A DNA stretch of 37,436 nt from Candidatus Methanoplasma porotermitis (GCA_031290095.1 JAITOF010000067.1:1-37436), one strand, 5' to 3'; numbered from the stretch's first letter, positions 8,909 through 19,335 are shown. Numbers and translations are program-made. The notes: generated from the sequence alone by a model not told the origin.

Positions 8909-11900
8909 ATGGGATTAGAAGACGACCTCTTTACGGAATTGGCAGAGCTTAGGGAACAGATACGGAGCGACCGCACCCTGTCCAACGGCAGGATGCCCTT
9001 GGTGTGTCCGGATGACGCCCTTCGCGAGATGGCGCAACGCGTGCCCACGAAGGCGGAGGACTTCTCCGCCATAGCGGGCGTCGGTCAAAGGTTCGTCGAG
9101 CTTTACGGGGAGGAGTTCCTCGCCGTCACGAAGAAGTACGCCACGACCGCGGCCAAAGGGTCCAACATGGACAACGAACTGGCGCAGACCCTCCGCGAGC
9201 TCCAGAAGAAGCTGATAAACATAAGCAGGGGCAACCGCCTCCTGTTCCAGGCCAAGATATACAAGAAGAACGCGTTCGACCTGACGGCCATCCCTGGCTT
9301 GGACCTGATGGGCCTCCTTTTTGGAAAGAAGTCGTCCCTCAAGCTGTGCGATACCACGAAGAGTCCGGAAGACCTCCGTTTCTACAGGCATCTCAACGAG
9401 ATCATCAGGGAGGTCAACAGGGACCTCAGGGACAAGGGCCAGTACGACCTGTACATCGCATACCCCTTCGTGGAAGGCAGGCTTCCTGGCAACGAGGACT
9501 TCGATGTTCGCGCGCCGCTAGCCCTGTTCCCTGTGACGCTGGAGAAGGACGCGAAAAGCGTGGTGCTGAAATTGGACGACTCCAGAGATGCGGTCTACAA
9601 CAGCTCCTTGGTCCTCGCGTTCATAAAGTTCGGAGGCAAGAACCGCCCCCTTCCCAACAACGTCATCGACGACTACACCGCAGAGGACTTCGCCGTGAAC
9701 CTCGTCGCGTTCTACGAGGAGCAGGGATTCCCGCTGGAATGCTCCTACGGCCTCCCGGTGCCGTTCAGGGAATACAAGGCAGGAGAGTTCCCAAAGTACC
9801 TTCCCGGCGACCTTCACGTGGTGAACAACGTCATACTCGGGAAGTATCCAACGTACTCTAGCTACATACAGAAGGACTTCGACGAGCTGATCGCGGGAAG
9901 GGAGATCAACGCGATCCTCGAAGACCTCGTCAAGGACCTTAACAACGGAGACTTCTACTCCGAGGCGCCCGGCCCGCTGTCCCTCCCGGACCTGAGGAAG
10001 AAGGGGATGGAGGCGTCCGAGGTGGACATAACCTACATCAACTCCCTCAACAGCGCGCAGGAGAACGTCATCACGGCGGTCAACAAAAACGACGAGCTGG
10101 TCGTCCAAGGGCCCCCTGGGACAGGCAAGTCCCAGGTCATCACAGGGCTTATAACGTCTGCCGTGAACAGCGGGAAGACAGTGCTGATGGTGTCGGAGAA
10201 GAAGACGGCGCTGGACGTCGTCTACTCCAGGCTGGGAGGCCTTTCGAAATACTGCCTCATGATAGACGACGTCGGCAACAAGGAAAGCTTCTACCAGCAG
10301 CTGGGGCTCATGCTGGAGTCGGGGTCGCCGACCGCAGGCTCGGACTTGACCCCCATATCCGAGAGCATCGACCGCGACGTCTCCGTCCTTTCCAACATAG
10401 CGGACACGGTCTACCGCCCTGGCGAGTTCGGAATAGAGCCGTACAAGCTCTACTCCATGGACCGTTGGCTGGACCTCGAGGACAAGGTGCAGCTCGACAG
10501 ATACCAGCAGATCAAAGCATCCGTCACTTCAAGCGTGCTCTCGCTGAAGTACGACGAGGTCAAGGAGCTGCACCGCAAGTTCGGAGACAAGGTGCTTGTG
10601 AGCAACTTCGGCGAGTATTGCGACTGCGTCGACGCGGTGCCTTGGTTCCCCCTCGTGAAGCCCGACCTGTCGGAGTACAGCGTCGGAGAGATGAAGGCCA
10701 ACCTCGCGAGCATCGAGGCCGAGATGATAGAATGGCGGAGCAAGGGGTTCCTGTCGAAGCTGTTCTCCAAAGGCAAGGTCACGCGCGACGCCACGACGTT
10801 CCTCGACAAATATTTCAAATCATACAATGAACGCACGATCCAGACGGTGACGGACGATCCGGGCAGGATGGTCACGGACCTCGACAAGTACGAGACGTAC
10901 GCGTCGAAGGCAACCGTGTACGACAAGCTCACTGAGAACGAGAAGATATACGGCCGCGACGCCCTGAAGCTCGTCAAAGAGAACCGGTCCAAGTTCGAGG
11001 AGAGCAACGACCTGATATTCAGGTTCGTTCTGAACGACCACCTCCAGAGGTTCGACGCGACGAACAAGTCCGTCCTGCAGGAGATACAGGACTTCAACAG
11101 CATCGTGTCGGACATGGACCGCAAGATCCAAGAGAAGAAGAAGATCACCCGCGACAGGGTGGAGGAGATCCTACAGGAGAACCTCCGGTACATCACGGAG
11201 TCCAAGAGGCGCGGCGACATAGTCAGAATCATTGAGAACAAGAGGAAGTGGAGCCTCAACAAGTTCATAAACCGCTACAGCTACGAGCTGTTCAAAGGCG
11301 TGAAGATCTGGCTGCTGACCCCAGAGGTGGTGTCGGAGATAATGCCGCTCGAGATGGGGCTCTTCGACGTGCTGATATTCGACGAGGCGTCGCAGATGTA
11401 CGTCGAGAAAGGGATACCGTCGATATACCGCGCCAAGAAGGTCGTCGTGGCAGGGGACCACAAGCAGCTCCGCCCGTCCAGCCTGGGGTCCGGGCGCATG
11501 GAGTACGGGAGCGACGACGAGGACGACGAAGACTATGAGGACTCGGCCGTCCTCGAGGAGGAGAGCCTCCTCGACCTTGCGAGGTCGCGCTATGACAACA
11601 TCCTCCTGAACTTCCACTACCGCTCGAAGTACGAGGAGCTCATCGCATTCTCGAACTACGCCTTCTACGGCGGAAAGCTGTACGTGTCGCCGAACGTCCT
11701 GCAACCCGAGAGGCCGCCCATAGAGATGTACAACGTCGGGGGCCTCTGGAACAAGCGGTCTAACGACGCGGAGGCGCAAAAGGTCGTCGAGCTTCTGAAG
11801 GAGTTCTTCAAAACTCGGAAGGAGAACGAGACGGTGGGCATAATCACCTTCAACGTGTCCCAGAGGGACCTGATCAACGACATGATCGACGAGGAGTCGT

Positions 11901-12643
11901 TAAAAGACCTGGAGTTCGGGAAGGCCGTCAACAAGGAGATGAAGCGCTTCGACAACGGGGAGGACGTAGGGTTGTTCATAAAGAACATCGAGAGCGTCCA
12001 AGGGGACGAGCGCGACGTGATAGTGTTCTCCGTGGGATACGCGAAGAACAGCGAAGGGAAGCTGATGCAGAGGTTCGGATGGCTGAACAACAGAGGGGGC
12101 GAGAACCGCCTGAACGTGGCCATCAGCCGTGCCAAGAAGAAGATACACATCGTGTCCTCGTTCGATCCTGAAGAGCTGCAAGTGGAGAGCTCTAAGAACG
12201 ACGGCCCGAAGATACTGAAGAAGTACCTCCAATACGCGCAGGCGGTCAGCAACGGCCAGAAGGACCGGGCGGCAGGCATACTCCTGTCGTTCACGGACAA
12301 CAAGCAAAGGTCTGTCCAGCATATAACCGGGGACGCCCCGATCACCGAGAGAGTATACAACGCGCTGCTCCGCAAAGGGTACACCGTGGAGAAGAACGTC
12401 GGCATAGGCGGATACCGGATCGACCTGGCCATAAAGCAGGACGGGAAGTTCATCTTGGGGATAGAGTGCGACAGCAACATCTACGAGATGTCCGACTCCA
12501 CCAGAGAGAGGGACTACCACCGCCTGAAGTATCTGGAATCCAGAGGCTGGCATATTCACCGCGTATGGACTCCTGGCATGTGGAAGGACCCTCAGCGCGA
12601 AATCAACAACATAATCAAGGCGATCGAGCGCACCCAGGCCTGA
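8909..12643 (+). CDS. HRDC-DUF4011-SF1 (Upf1-like) helicase with C-terminal MTES_1575-type nuclease domain; putative defence or nucleic-acid processing protein
   Basis: 1244 aa; HRDC-like N-term; DUF4011-like LQKKLINISRGNRLLF; Walker A GPPGTGKS; DEASQ; GDHKQLRPSS; HYRS; SVQGDERDVIV; NVAISRAKKK; C-term GYRIDLAIKQDGKFILGIECD...RDYHRLKYLESRGWHIHRVWT. Confidence 0.88.
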   Translation: MGLEDDLFTELAELREQIRSDRTLSNGRMPLVCPDDALREMAQRVPTKAEDFSAIAGVGQRFVELYGEEFLAVTKKYATTAAKGSNMDNELAQTLRELQKKLINISRGNRLLFQAKIYKKNAFDLTAIPGLDLMGLLFGKKSSLKLCDTTKSPEDLRFYRHLNEIIREVNRDLRDKGQYDLYIAYPFVEGRLPGNEDFDVRAPLALFPVTLEKDAKSVVLKLDDSRDAVYNSSLVLAFIKFGGKNRPLPNNVIDDYTAEDFAVNLVAFYEEQGFPLECSYGLPVPFREYKAGEFPKYLPGDLHVVNNVILGKYPTYSSYIQKDFDELIAGREINAILEDLVKDLNNGDFYSEAPGPLSLPDLRKKGMEASEVDITYINSLNSAQENVITAVNKNDELVVQGPPGTGKSQVITGLITSAVNSGKTVLMVSEKKTALDVVYSRLGGLSKYCLMIDDVGNKESFYQQLGLMLESGSPTAGSDLTPISESIDRDVSVLSNIADTVYRPGEFGIEPYKLYSMDRWLDLEDKVQLDRYQQIKASVTSSVLSLKYDEVKELHRKFGDKVLVSNFGEYCDCVDAVPWFPLVKPDLSEYSVGEMKANLASIEAEMIEWRSKGFLSKLFSKGKVTRDATTFLDKYFKSYNERTIQTVTDDPGRMVTDLDKYETYASKATVYDKLTENEKIYGRDALKLVKENRSKFEESNDLIFRFVLNDHLQRFDATNKSVLQEIQDFNSIVSDMDRKIQEKKKITRDRVEEILQENLRYITESKRRGDIVRIIENKRKWSLNKFINRYSYELFKGVKIWLLTPEVVSEIMPLEMGLFDVLIFDEASQMYVEKGIPSIYRAKKVVVAGDHKQLRPSSLGSGRMEYGSDDEDDEDYEDSAVLEEESLLDLARSRYDNILLNFHYRSKYEELIAFSNYAFYGGKLYVSPNVLQPERPPIEMYNVGGLWNKRSNDAEAQKVVELLKEFFKTRKENETVGIITFNVSQRDLINDMIDEESLKDLEFGKAVNKEMKRFDNGEDVGLFIKNIESVQGDERDVIVFSVGYAKNSEGKLMQRFGWLNNRGGENRLNVAISRAKKKIHIVSSFDPEELQVESSKNDGPKILKKYLQYAQAVSNGQKDRAAGILLSFTDNKQRSVQHITGDAPITERVYNALLRKGYTVEKNVGIGGYRIDLAIKQDGKFILGIECDSNIYEMSDSTRERDYHRLKYLESRGWHIHRVWTPGMWKDPQREINNIIKAIERTQA

Positions 12644-13301
12644 GCCGTGCCTTGGTCACTCTGAGCGTGCAGCTGCTAGATCTAACGTCCCTGACTGACG
12701 AGACGATCTCCAGCGGGCGCGAATGCAACGGGGAGTCCAACGTGAGAGACTCGTACTCCCCGCCTTCCCCGATCACGCTTATGCCGTGCTTGGAGCGAAG
12801 GGCGCGCAGGCCGTTCCCGGCGTCCCGGCCTATGGGGCGGCCGAGCCACGACTCGTCCAGGCCTTCGGCGTAGCATCCGACAATAACGGCTTGTATTCCC
12901 GAGTCTATGATTTCTTCAAGGACTGCGTCTTGGTCCTTCCTCCACAGCGGGGCTATGAGCTTCAGGCCCAGGTCGCCGCATACCGCGTTCATCCTGTCCC
13001 ACTGGTAGTCTGACCAGACTGCGCCTGCGACGACGCCTTCCACGTCAAGCCCCGACAGGGCGTCCCGGAGGCAGGCCATGTCGCCCTCCTCCGTGCCGGA
13101 GCTGGAGGCTCTTACGAGTTCGATCCCCATGGACTCGGCCATGAGCGGCACGACGTCGAGGTTCGGGGTGTGGAATATCCACGATTCCTCATCGTCGGGG
13201 ACTATGTTGACGAGATACGGCACGTCATGCCCCATCTGCACGGCCAAATACATCGCCAACGTCGAGTCCTTCCCTCCGGAGTACAGTGCGGCGAGACGCA
13301 T
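12615..13301 (-). CDS. dph6: Diphthine--ammonia ligase (DPH6-type ATP pyrophosphatase)
   Basis: MRLAALYSGGKDSTLAMYLA PP-loop; GEGGEYESLTLDSP motif; convergent overlap with helicase 3' end. Confidence 0.88.
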   Translation of the reverse strand: MRLAALYSGGKDSTLAMYLAVQMGHDVPYLVNIVPDDEESWIFHTPNLDVVPLMAESMGIELVRASSSGTEEGDMACLRDALSGLDVEGVVAGAVWSDYQWDRMNAVCGDLGLKLIAPLWRKDQDAVLEEIIDSGIQAVIVGCYAEGLDESWLGRPIGRDAGNGLRALRSKHGISVIGEGGEYESLTLDSPLHSRPLEIVSSVRDVRSSSCTLRVTKARLRPGCARSP

Positions 13302-13604
13302 GCTTCGCTATCCCTAGCGGACGATATAATGGTTGACACGACTCGCCCATGCGTAAGCTCTGGGCATGGCGACGACCCATACGTTAACGGATGCGGTGGA
13401 ATAGACTATGCTTTCCGCGACACGGGGCATCGCAGTCCAAGATGGAATAAAGTGGAGCCAAGCCTAACAAGTGAAACTCGCCCTCTTGCCTCCAAGTGTC
13501 ACATATGATGCTGATCTTTAAAGCTTTGTCGAACGACACAAAACACACCGCGGTTTGGTCCGAACCCCATATATCAATGTTATGATGGTCTTTGGAGGGA
13601 GACA

Positions 13605-13790
13605 ATGGCAACAGACTCGTTCACTGACATGCTTGTGATAGACATGCCCGAGAAGGCGCGCCAGCTTGCGTCGGCGTTCGCCATCACTGAAAAAAGAGGC
13701 CACTCAAAACCCGACCCTGCAATCCTTAAGAGGCTGGCAGAGGACGAGGAATACTTCAGAAGTCTGAAGCATGAGCCTAAAGATAAGTAA
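13605..13790 (+). CDS. Small antitoxin-like protein
   Basis: 61 aa ORF with GGAGGG RBS; overlaps the start of the downstream GNAT-like frame by 20 nt. Confidence 0.45.
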   Translation: MATDSFTDMLVIDMPEKARQLASAFAITEKRGHSKPDPAILKRLAEDEEYFRSLKHEPKDK

Positions 13791-14300
13791 GCTCCGTAGC
13801 ATCTCCGAAGTCCAAATCTGCGAAGACGTGGATGTTCTCCTCTCTACGTTTAAATGCGCCAAGAATCTGGACGACGAAAAATTCCTTTAGAGGACGGCAA
13901 TGCGCCACGAGTCTAAGGACACATCTCGCACATACATATGCAGTATACCGAGAACTCAAAAATAATCTGCTACTTCACGCTTGCCATAAAATGCATTTCT
14001 GTGGGCGTTCTGAAGGACATTGACCCAAAAACATTCGAGTCCATGAACGCAGACGGAGGTGTGGCGCAGGCATACCTAATAGGACAACTGGCAAGGGCCG
14101 ACGACTCTCCAAAGGGATTGGAAGGGATTATGTTCAACATTGCGATGGCAATATTGTCTAACACGAACGAAACCGTCGGATGTCACACCGTGCGTGTGGA
14201 TTGTGCGGACGAGCTGATAGGACACTGCACTAGAAACGGATTCGTCAACATAGGAAAGAGCCCCAAAAACAACTTGAATCGCATGGTTGCTGTGATTTAA
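13771..14300 (+). pseudogene. GNAT acetyltransferase toxin-like gene, interrupted by in-frame TAG (13888-13890) and a frameshift (about 13937)
   Basis: MSLKISKLRSISEVQICEDVDVLLSTFKCAKNLDDEKFL[TAG]RTAMRHESKDTSRTYIC // YTENSKIICYFTLAIKCISV...AYLIGQLARADDSPKGLEGIMFNIAMAI...GFVNIGKS, typical of TA-type GNAT toxins. Confidence 0.6.
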
Positions 14301-14367
14301 TCGTGATTTTCCTGAAATCCCATACGATAAACGATTATATCAGCGAACGGATAACGGGTCGATCGCA

Positions 14368-15087
14368 ATGGTTCCCCCTGAGTCGCCGAACCTCAAGAAA
14401 ATCGTGGCCGAAGCGGCCGTGAACCATTATGTCAAAGACGGCATGGCCGTCGGTCTTGGAACGGGATCTACCGCCGAATACGCCGTTAGAAGGGTCGGCG
14501 AGCTGGTCGCTTCCGGGTACGAGCTGACCTGCGTCGCGACTTCGCTGAGGACCGAGAAGCTGGCAGTGGAGGCTGGCGTGAAGGTGTCCGACCTCTCCGA
14601 CGTAGACCATTTGGACGTCACGATCGACGGAGCCGACGAGGTGGACCCGGACCTGCAGCTGATAAAGGGGCTGGGAGGGGCGTTGCTAAGGGAGAAGATC
14701 GTCGCCGCGGCCACTGTTAGGGAGATAATCATCGTTGACGAGTCCAAACTGGTCCAAAAACTCGGCACTAAGTCTCCTCTGCCGGTCGAAGTGATCCGGT
14801 TCGGGCACGCTAGGACGAAGTACGCCGTCGAGAGGCAGGGTTGCAAAGCGACCATCAGGGCCACAGACGGCAAGCCGTTCGTCACCGACGGCGGGAACTA
14901 CGTCTACGACTGCGCGTTCGAGTCCATAGAGAACCCTTTCTTTCTGGAATCCCGGCTGGACGTCATCCCCGGGGTGGTCGAGAACGGGCTGTTCCTGAAC
15001 ACAGCGTATGCGGTGCTGTCGGCAGACAGAGAAGGCATCGTCACCCGGATAGAGCGTGGCGGAGTCCGAGAAATCCTGAAGCCGTGA
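14368..15087 (+). CDS. rpiA: Ribose-5-phosphate isomerase A
   Basis: GLGTGSTAEYAV, DGADEVDPDLQLIKGLGGALLREKIVA. Confidence 0.95.
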   Translation: MVPPESPNLKKIVAEAAVNHYVKDGMAVGLGTGSTAEYAVRRVGELVASGYELTCVATSLRTEKLAVEAGVKVSDLSDVDHLDVTIDGADEVDPDLQLIKGLGGALLREKIVAAATVREIIIVDESKLVQKLGTKSPLPVEVIRFGHARTKYAVERQGCKATIRATDGKPFVTDGGNYVYDCAFESIENPFFLESRLDVIPGVVENGLFLNTAYAVLSADREGIVTRIERGGVREILKP

Positions 15088-15131
15088 ACGAATCGTTTTA
15101 ATAAAGTCTGACGCATCGAGGGTCGATTCAA

Positions 15132-16199
15132 ATGGACCCTGCAGAGCGAATGGCGCTGGTCGTCAGGAACACGGCCGAGGTGGTGGACGAGAAGGAGCTC
15201 TTCGAGCTTCTAAGGACCAAAGACCGTCCGAGGGCATACATCGGATTCGAGCCGTCCGGGCTCGTCCATCTGGGATGGGCGCTGGTAGCCAACAAGATCA
15301 GGGACCTCTGCGACGCAGGGTTCGAGGTCATAGTGTTCTGGGCGGACTGGCATGCTTACATCAACGACAAGCTGGGCGGCGACTTGGAGAACATCCGCAC
15401 ATGCGCCAGATACATGGAAGACTGCTTCAAGGCGCTTGGAGTGCCGGAAGACAAGGCCAGGTTCGTGTACGCCAGCGAGATACTGGACGACATAGAGTAC
15501 TGGGGCAAGGTCATCAAAGTGGCCAAGGTCACGTCGCTTCAGAGGGTGAAGAGGGCGATGACCGTCCTGGGAAGGTCTGAGGACGAGGCGGAGGTGGACT
15601 CGTCCAAGCTCTTGTACCCGCTTTTGCAGGCCACGGACATATTCTGCATGGACGTGGACCTGGCGTACGCAGGCATGGACCAGAGGCGGGCGCACATGCT
15701 CGCCCGCGATGCCGCCGAGAAGCTGAAGTGGAAGAAGCCGATTGCTCTCCACACGCCGCTCATACCCGGGTTGAAGGGCGGGGACAGGATGAACCCTGCG
15801 GCGTTCAAGATGTCCAAGAGCGACCCAGGCGGGAGCATCAACATACACGATGACGACGAGGCCGTCCGTTCCAAGATGAAGAAGGCGTTCTGTCCTCCAG
15901 AAAAGGAGAAGGAGGAAGAGAACCCCGTCCTGATGTTGTGCAAGTATGTCATATTCCCCCGCATGGGGCGGATGGACATATCGAGGCCCGAGAAGTTTGG
16001 AGGGGACGTCTCGTTCGAGAGCTATGAGGAGCTTGTCGAGGCGTACTTCGGCGGGAAGCTCTTCCCTCTGGACCTGAAGAACGGTGCCTCTGAGTCGCTG
16101 ATAGCGATGCTCGTCCCCGTAAGGGAGTATTTCGACCGTCATCCCGAAAACTATGCGGCGATGAGGCAAGTGTTCGACGGGATGGAGAAGCTGCGCTGA
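15132..16199 (+). CDS. tyrS: Tyrosyl-tRNA synthetase
   Basis: YIGFEPSGLVHLGWA, KMSKSDPGGSI, archaeal-type 355 aa. Confidence 0.95.
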   Translation: MDPAERMALVVRNTAEVVDEKELFELLRTKDRPRAYIGFEPSGLVHLGWALVANKIRDLCDAGFEVIVFWADWHAYINDKLGGDLENIRTCARYMEDCFKALGVPEDKARFVYASEILDDIEYWGKVIKVAKVTSLQRVKRAMTVLGRSEDEAEVDSSKLLYPLLQATDIFCMDVDLAYAGMDQRRAHMLARDAAEKLKWKKPIALHTPLIPGLKGGDRMNPAAFKMSKSDPGGSINIHDDDEAVRSKMKKAFCPPEKEKEEENPVLMLCKYVIFPRMGRMDISRPEKFGGDVSFESYEELVEAYFGGKLFPLDLKNGASESLIAMLVPVREYFDRHPENYAAMRQVFDGMEKLR

Positions 16200-17165
16200 T
16201 CACTGCCCGGCCTGCGGGCGGACCCTGCGGAACTCCTCCATGGTGCGCATCATGCACATATGCACCATAGCCTCCGCGTCCCCGACGCCCGAGAGCCCTG
16301 CGGCGCCGCCGTGCCCGCCGCCTTCCGTGCAAGTCTCCCCGCTTAGCTCCCCCAGCATGTTGCCCAGATGGATTCCTCTTCTGACAGATTCCTGGCTCGC
16401 CCTGGCGCTTACTCTGAACTCGCCGTCCCTCTGGGAGCCTACGAACGCGATGTCTGCGCCCGCCTGCATGAGGGCCTTGCATGAGGACGCCTCGAAGCTG
16501 CCTCCAGTGGAGCCCGCGACTATCATGTCCCCTATGCGCTCGAACTTCGACTTTCCGACGGCCTTCAGCATCGCGACGCGCTCGGACATGTTCGTCGGCG
16601 CCCTGGTGAGATGTATGGCCTCGTCCATGTGTATGCCGGACTTCTCCATCACCGATGCGAACGAGCGAAGCATCCTAGGGTCGCCGTACTGAAAATGGCC
16701 GCTGTCCGTGAGCATGCCGCCCAGCAGGGCGAACGCGACGTCCCTCTCAGGCGGGATGCCGCATTCGTTCATCATGTCATAGACGATCTCGCAACAGGAC
16801 ACGCGGGTCTCGTCGCACAGGAGCCACACGTCGCCCCATTTGCCCGTGGGCGCATGGTGGTCTATCACCACGCTGCCGGCAGGGATCTTGGCCACAGCCG
16901 GCTTGAACTGCTCCGGGGACGACGTGTCCACGACCACCACAAGGTCGTATGAGTCCACGTCGCATTCCTCGAGCACGCTGATGCCCAGCTTCTCGGCCAC
17001 CATGCCTGCGACCCTGTCCACTCCGGACGGCGCGAATATGTCGGCCGGAGGAAAGCATCTTGATAGAGCATACGCCGAGCCTACTGCGTCCATGTCTGCG
17101 TTGCCGTGGACGAATATGACCTTGTGCTTGTCTTTCAGCCTCTCTGCCGTCTCCTTGTGCTTCAT
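16200..17165 (-). CDS. DHH family phosphoesterase (RecJ-like)
   Basis: VHGNADMDAVGSAYAL, VIDHHAPTG, DSGHF, GGGHGGAAG (DHHA1). Confidence 0.9.
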   Translation of the reverse strand: MKHKETAERLKDKHKVIFVHGNADMDAVGSAYALSRCFPPADIFAPSGVDRVAGMVAEKLGISVLEECDVDSYDLVVVVDTSSPEQFKPAVAKIPAGSVVIDHHAPTGKWGDVWLLCDETRVSCCEIVYDMMNECGIPPERDVAFALLGGMLTDSGHFQYGDPRMLRSFASVMEKSGIHMDEAIHLTRAPTNMSERVAMLKAVGKSKFERIGDMIVAGSTGGSFEASSCKALMQAGADIAFVGSQRDGEFRVSARASQESVRRGIHLGNMLGELSGETCTEGGGHGGAAGLSGVGDAEAMVHMCMMRTMEEFRRVRPQAGQ

Positions 17166-18499
17166 CAGATCTTCTTCCTGGCGAACGCCCTTGCGAGCTT
17201 CGTCTGCCCTATGCCTGTCAGAAGGATGTCGGATTTATAGACTTTGACGGTTATGAATATCGTAAGCATCGCGAACAGCGCAAGATAGACGAGCCCGGCC
17301 AGGACCACAGACGTGTTGCCGAACATCAGGTTCTGCATGACCATCATCGGATGCGTGAACGGTATTATGAACAATGGGACCTGCACGGCCGTAGGAAGGC
17401 TCCCCCAGCTGGCGAACATGTTGATGAGCATCGGGATTATCGCCAGCACGCTTATGGGCACGGTCATGGTCTGGGCCGCTTTGTAGTTCTTTGCGAACGC
17501 TCCGAGTATCATGCACATGCCGAGGGCGCAGAAGATAGCAAGGAACACCATCGCCCCTACTATCAGCCAGTCGGCCGGCCCTAGGGCGAGTCCCAGGTCT
17601 GCCGGGCTTGATCCTCCGAGTCCTCCGATGTTCGTCATCCCCTTGCTGTAGAACATCATTCCAACCATGTACAATAAGCCGTAAACCAGCCCTACGATGG
17701 CCGCTGAAAGGATCTTGCCGGTGACTATGGCCGTTCTTCCGACGGGCATCGTCAGCAAAGTCTCCAGAGTCTTGTTCTCCTTCTCGTTGCCCATGGACGA
17801 TATGACGATGCTTCCGATCATCATGATGACCATCATTATCACCACAGGCACCATCAGCGTCTGGTTCATGATGCCCATGCTTATGTCCAGAGGCCTCACG
17901 CCGGCATGCATCTCGCCGTTCATGTAAGTGTGGGCGTCCGTCCCCTTTATGGGGTTCAGCATGAACGCCGCATCGTCTGGGCCGATGATGTCGAAGACCA
18001 GCTCTTTGGATATGCGATTGGATATCTCTCCGATCATGAGCGAGGTCATCGACGAGCCTGCGGAGCCCAGCAGCCCCGGGTTCGTGAATATGTAGTATTC
18101 GGAGATGGTGGCCCTGACCTTGTTGTCCAGGTCCGCCGAGTACCCCGGGCCGACTGCTATGGCCGCGTCGATCCCCAAGGACTGCATGCGTTCGACGACG
18201 ACGGCATTGTCGTCAAGCGCCACCTCTATGACCTTCACGAAGCCGCGCGCCTCCTCTTCGGACAGGCCGTAAGTGTCCATGTAGACGGCGACGAGGATCT
18301 CAACGGTGCGATCGGACCATGGGCCCCCGTCCCCGTCTATGAACCCGATCTCCGACGGCGTGGTGATGCTGTCCCCCTGCTCGTTCATCATAGTCCCTGC
18401 ACCCAAGAAGATGAACACCATGATCAGCACGGAGACGATCGACCCGACGGTCATGAGCTCTCTGAGCTCTTTCCTGATTATGTTCAGGAGGTGGTTCAC
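17165..18499 (-). CDS. ABC-2 type transporter permease (NatB-like)
   Basis: VNHLLNIIRKELRELMTVGSIV..., TM-rich C-terminal half, GNEKENKTLETLLTMPVGR motif; GTG start overlaps ATPase stop; ORF track start trimmed. Confidence 0.85.
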   Translation of the reverse strand: MNHLLNIIRKELRELMTVGSIVSVLIMVFIFLGAGTMMNEQGDSITTPSEIGFIDGDGGPWSDRTVEILVAVYMDTYGLSEEEARGFVKVIEVALDDNAVVVERMQSLGIDAAIAVGPGYSADLDNKVRATISEYYIFTNPGLLGSAGSSMTSLMIGEISNRISKELVFDIIGPDDAAFMLNPIKGTDAHTYMNGEMHAGVRPLDISMGIMNQTLMVPVVIMMVIMMIGSIVISSMGNEKENKTLETLLTMPVGRTAIVTGKILSAAIVGLVYGLLYMVGMMFYSKGMTNIGGLGGSSPADLGLALGPADWLIVGAMVFLAIFCALGMCMILGAFAKNYKAAQTMTVPISVLAIIPMLINMFASWGSLPTAVQVPLFIIPFTHPMMVMQNLMFGNTSVVLAGLVYLALFAMLTIFITVKVYKSDILLTGIGQTKLARAFARKKI

Positions 18500-19215
18500 T
18501 TTTTCACCGCCTTCACGAACACTTCCTCCAGGTTGGAGGCCTCGAAACGTCCTTTGAGCTCGCCAGGGGTTCCGCACAGGACCACTTTGCCATCGTTGAT
18601 CATGGCCACCCTGTCGCAGAGCATCTCCACCTCGAACATGTTGTGCGACGATATCACGACGGTAACTCCGCGAGCGGCTATCTGCCTTATGACGTCTCGG
18701 ATCTCGAACGCGTTTATTACGTCCAGGCCGGACGTAACCTCGTCCAATATGGCTACTTTCGGGGCCGGCATGATCGCCCTCGCAATGAGGAGGCGGCGCA
18801 TCATGCCTTTGCTGTACGTGTCCACCTTGGAGTCGATGCGCTCGCCCAGGTCGGCTATCCCTATGCCTGACATGACCATCTTCTCGGCGTCGCCTCCGTC
18901 GGCGAAGAACCCTGCCATGAACTTCAGGTACGCCCGCCCAGTGAGGTCTTTGTACGCCCCGGCGTCCTCTGGCAGGTAGCTGATGATCTTCCTGACTGCG
19001 TCCGACTCGGTCGCGACGTCGTGCCCGCACACGGTTATGCGCCCGGACGTTATGCGGAGAAGCGTGGAAATCATCCGGAGGGTGGTCGTCTTGCCGGCGC
19101 CGTTGGGGCCTATGAGGCCGAATATCTCCCCTTCTTCGACGGAGAAGCTCACGCCGTTGACGGCCGGCCTGCCGCCATACGTCTTATAGACGTCCTCGAC
19201 AACCAATGCATTCAT
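18496..19215 (-). CDS. ABC transporter ATP-binding protein (NatA-like)
   Basis: Walker A GPNGAGKTT, signature-like YSKGMMRRL, Walker B VAILDEVTSGLD. Confidence 0.9.
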   Translation of the reverse strand: MNALVVEDVYKTYGGRPAVNGVSFSVEEGEIFGLIGPNGAGKTTTLRMISTLLRITSGRITVCGHDVATESDAVRKIISYLPEDAGAYKDLTGRAYLKFMAGFFADGGDAEKMVMSGIGIADLGERIDSKVDTYSKGMMRRLLIARAIMPAPKVAILDEVTSGLDVINAFEIRDVIRQIAARGVTVVISSHNMFEVEMLCDRVAMINDGKVVLCGTPGELKGRFEASNLEEVFVKAVKK

Positions 19216-19335
19216 ACAGGCACGGAATGGCTAAAGAATATTATAGAGTTGTCATTCGGTAGGCATCAACGGTCATGCCGCCACAAAAGACGCCCTCATA
19301 GAACGAACAGAACGCAGAGAAAACAAATGTGGACG

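Noticed and set aside
9518-12559. Several minus-strand ORFs of 100-270 aa opposite the helicase
   Set aside because: The helicase frame is continuous with all SF1 motifs; antisense frames lack family features
13341-13372. CGCCCATGC...GCATGGCG inverted repeat upstream of the TA-like pair
   Set aside because: Imperfect arms and no promoter-proximal placement; not distinguishable from chance
15210-16169. 319-aa minus-strand ORF opposite tyrS
   Set aside because: Antisense to a certain tyrosyl-tRNA synthetase
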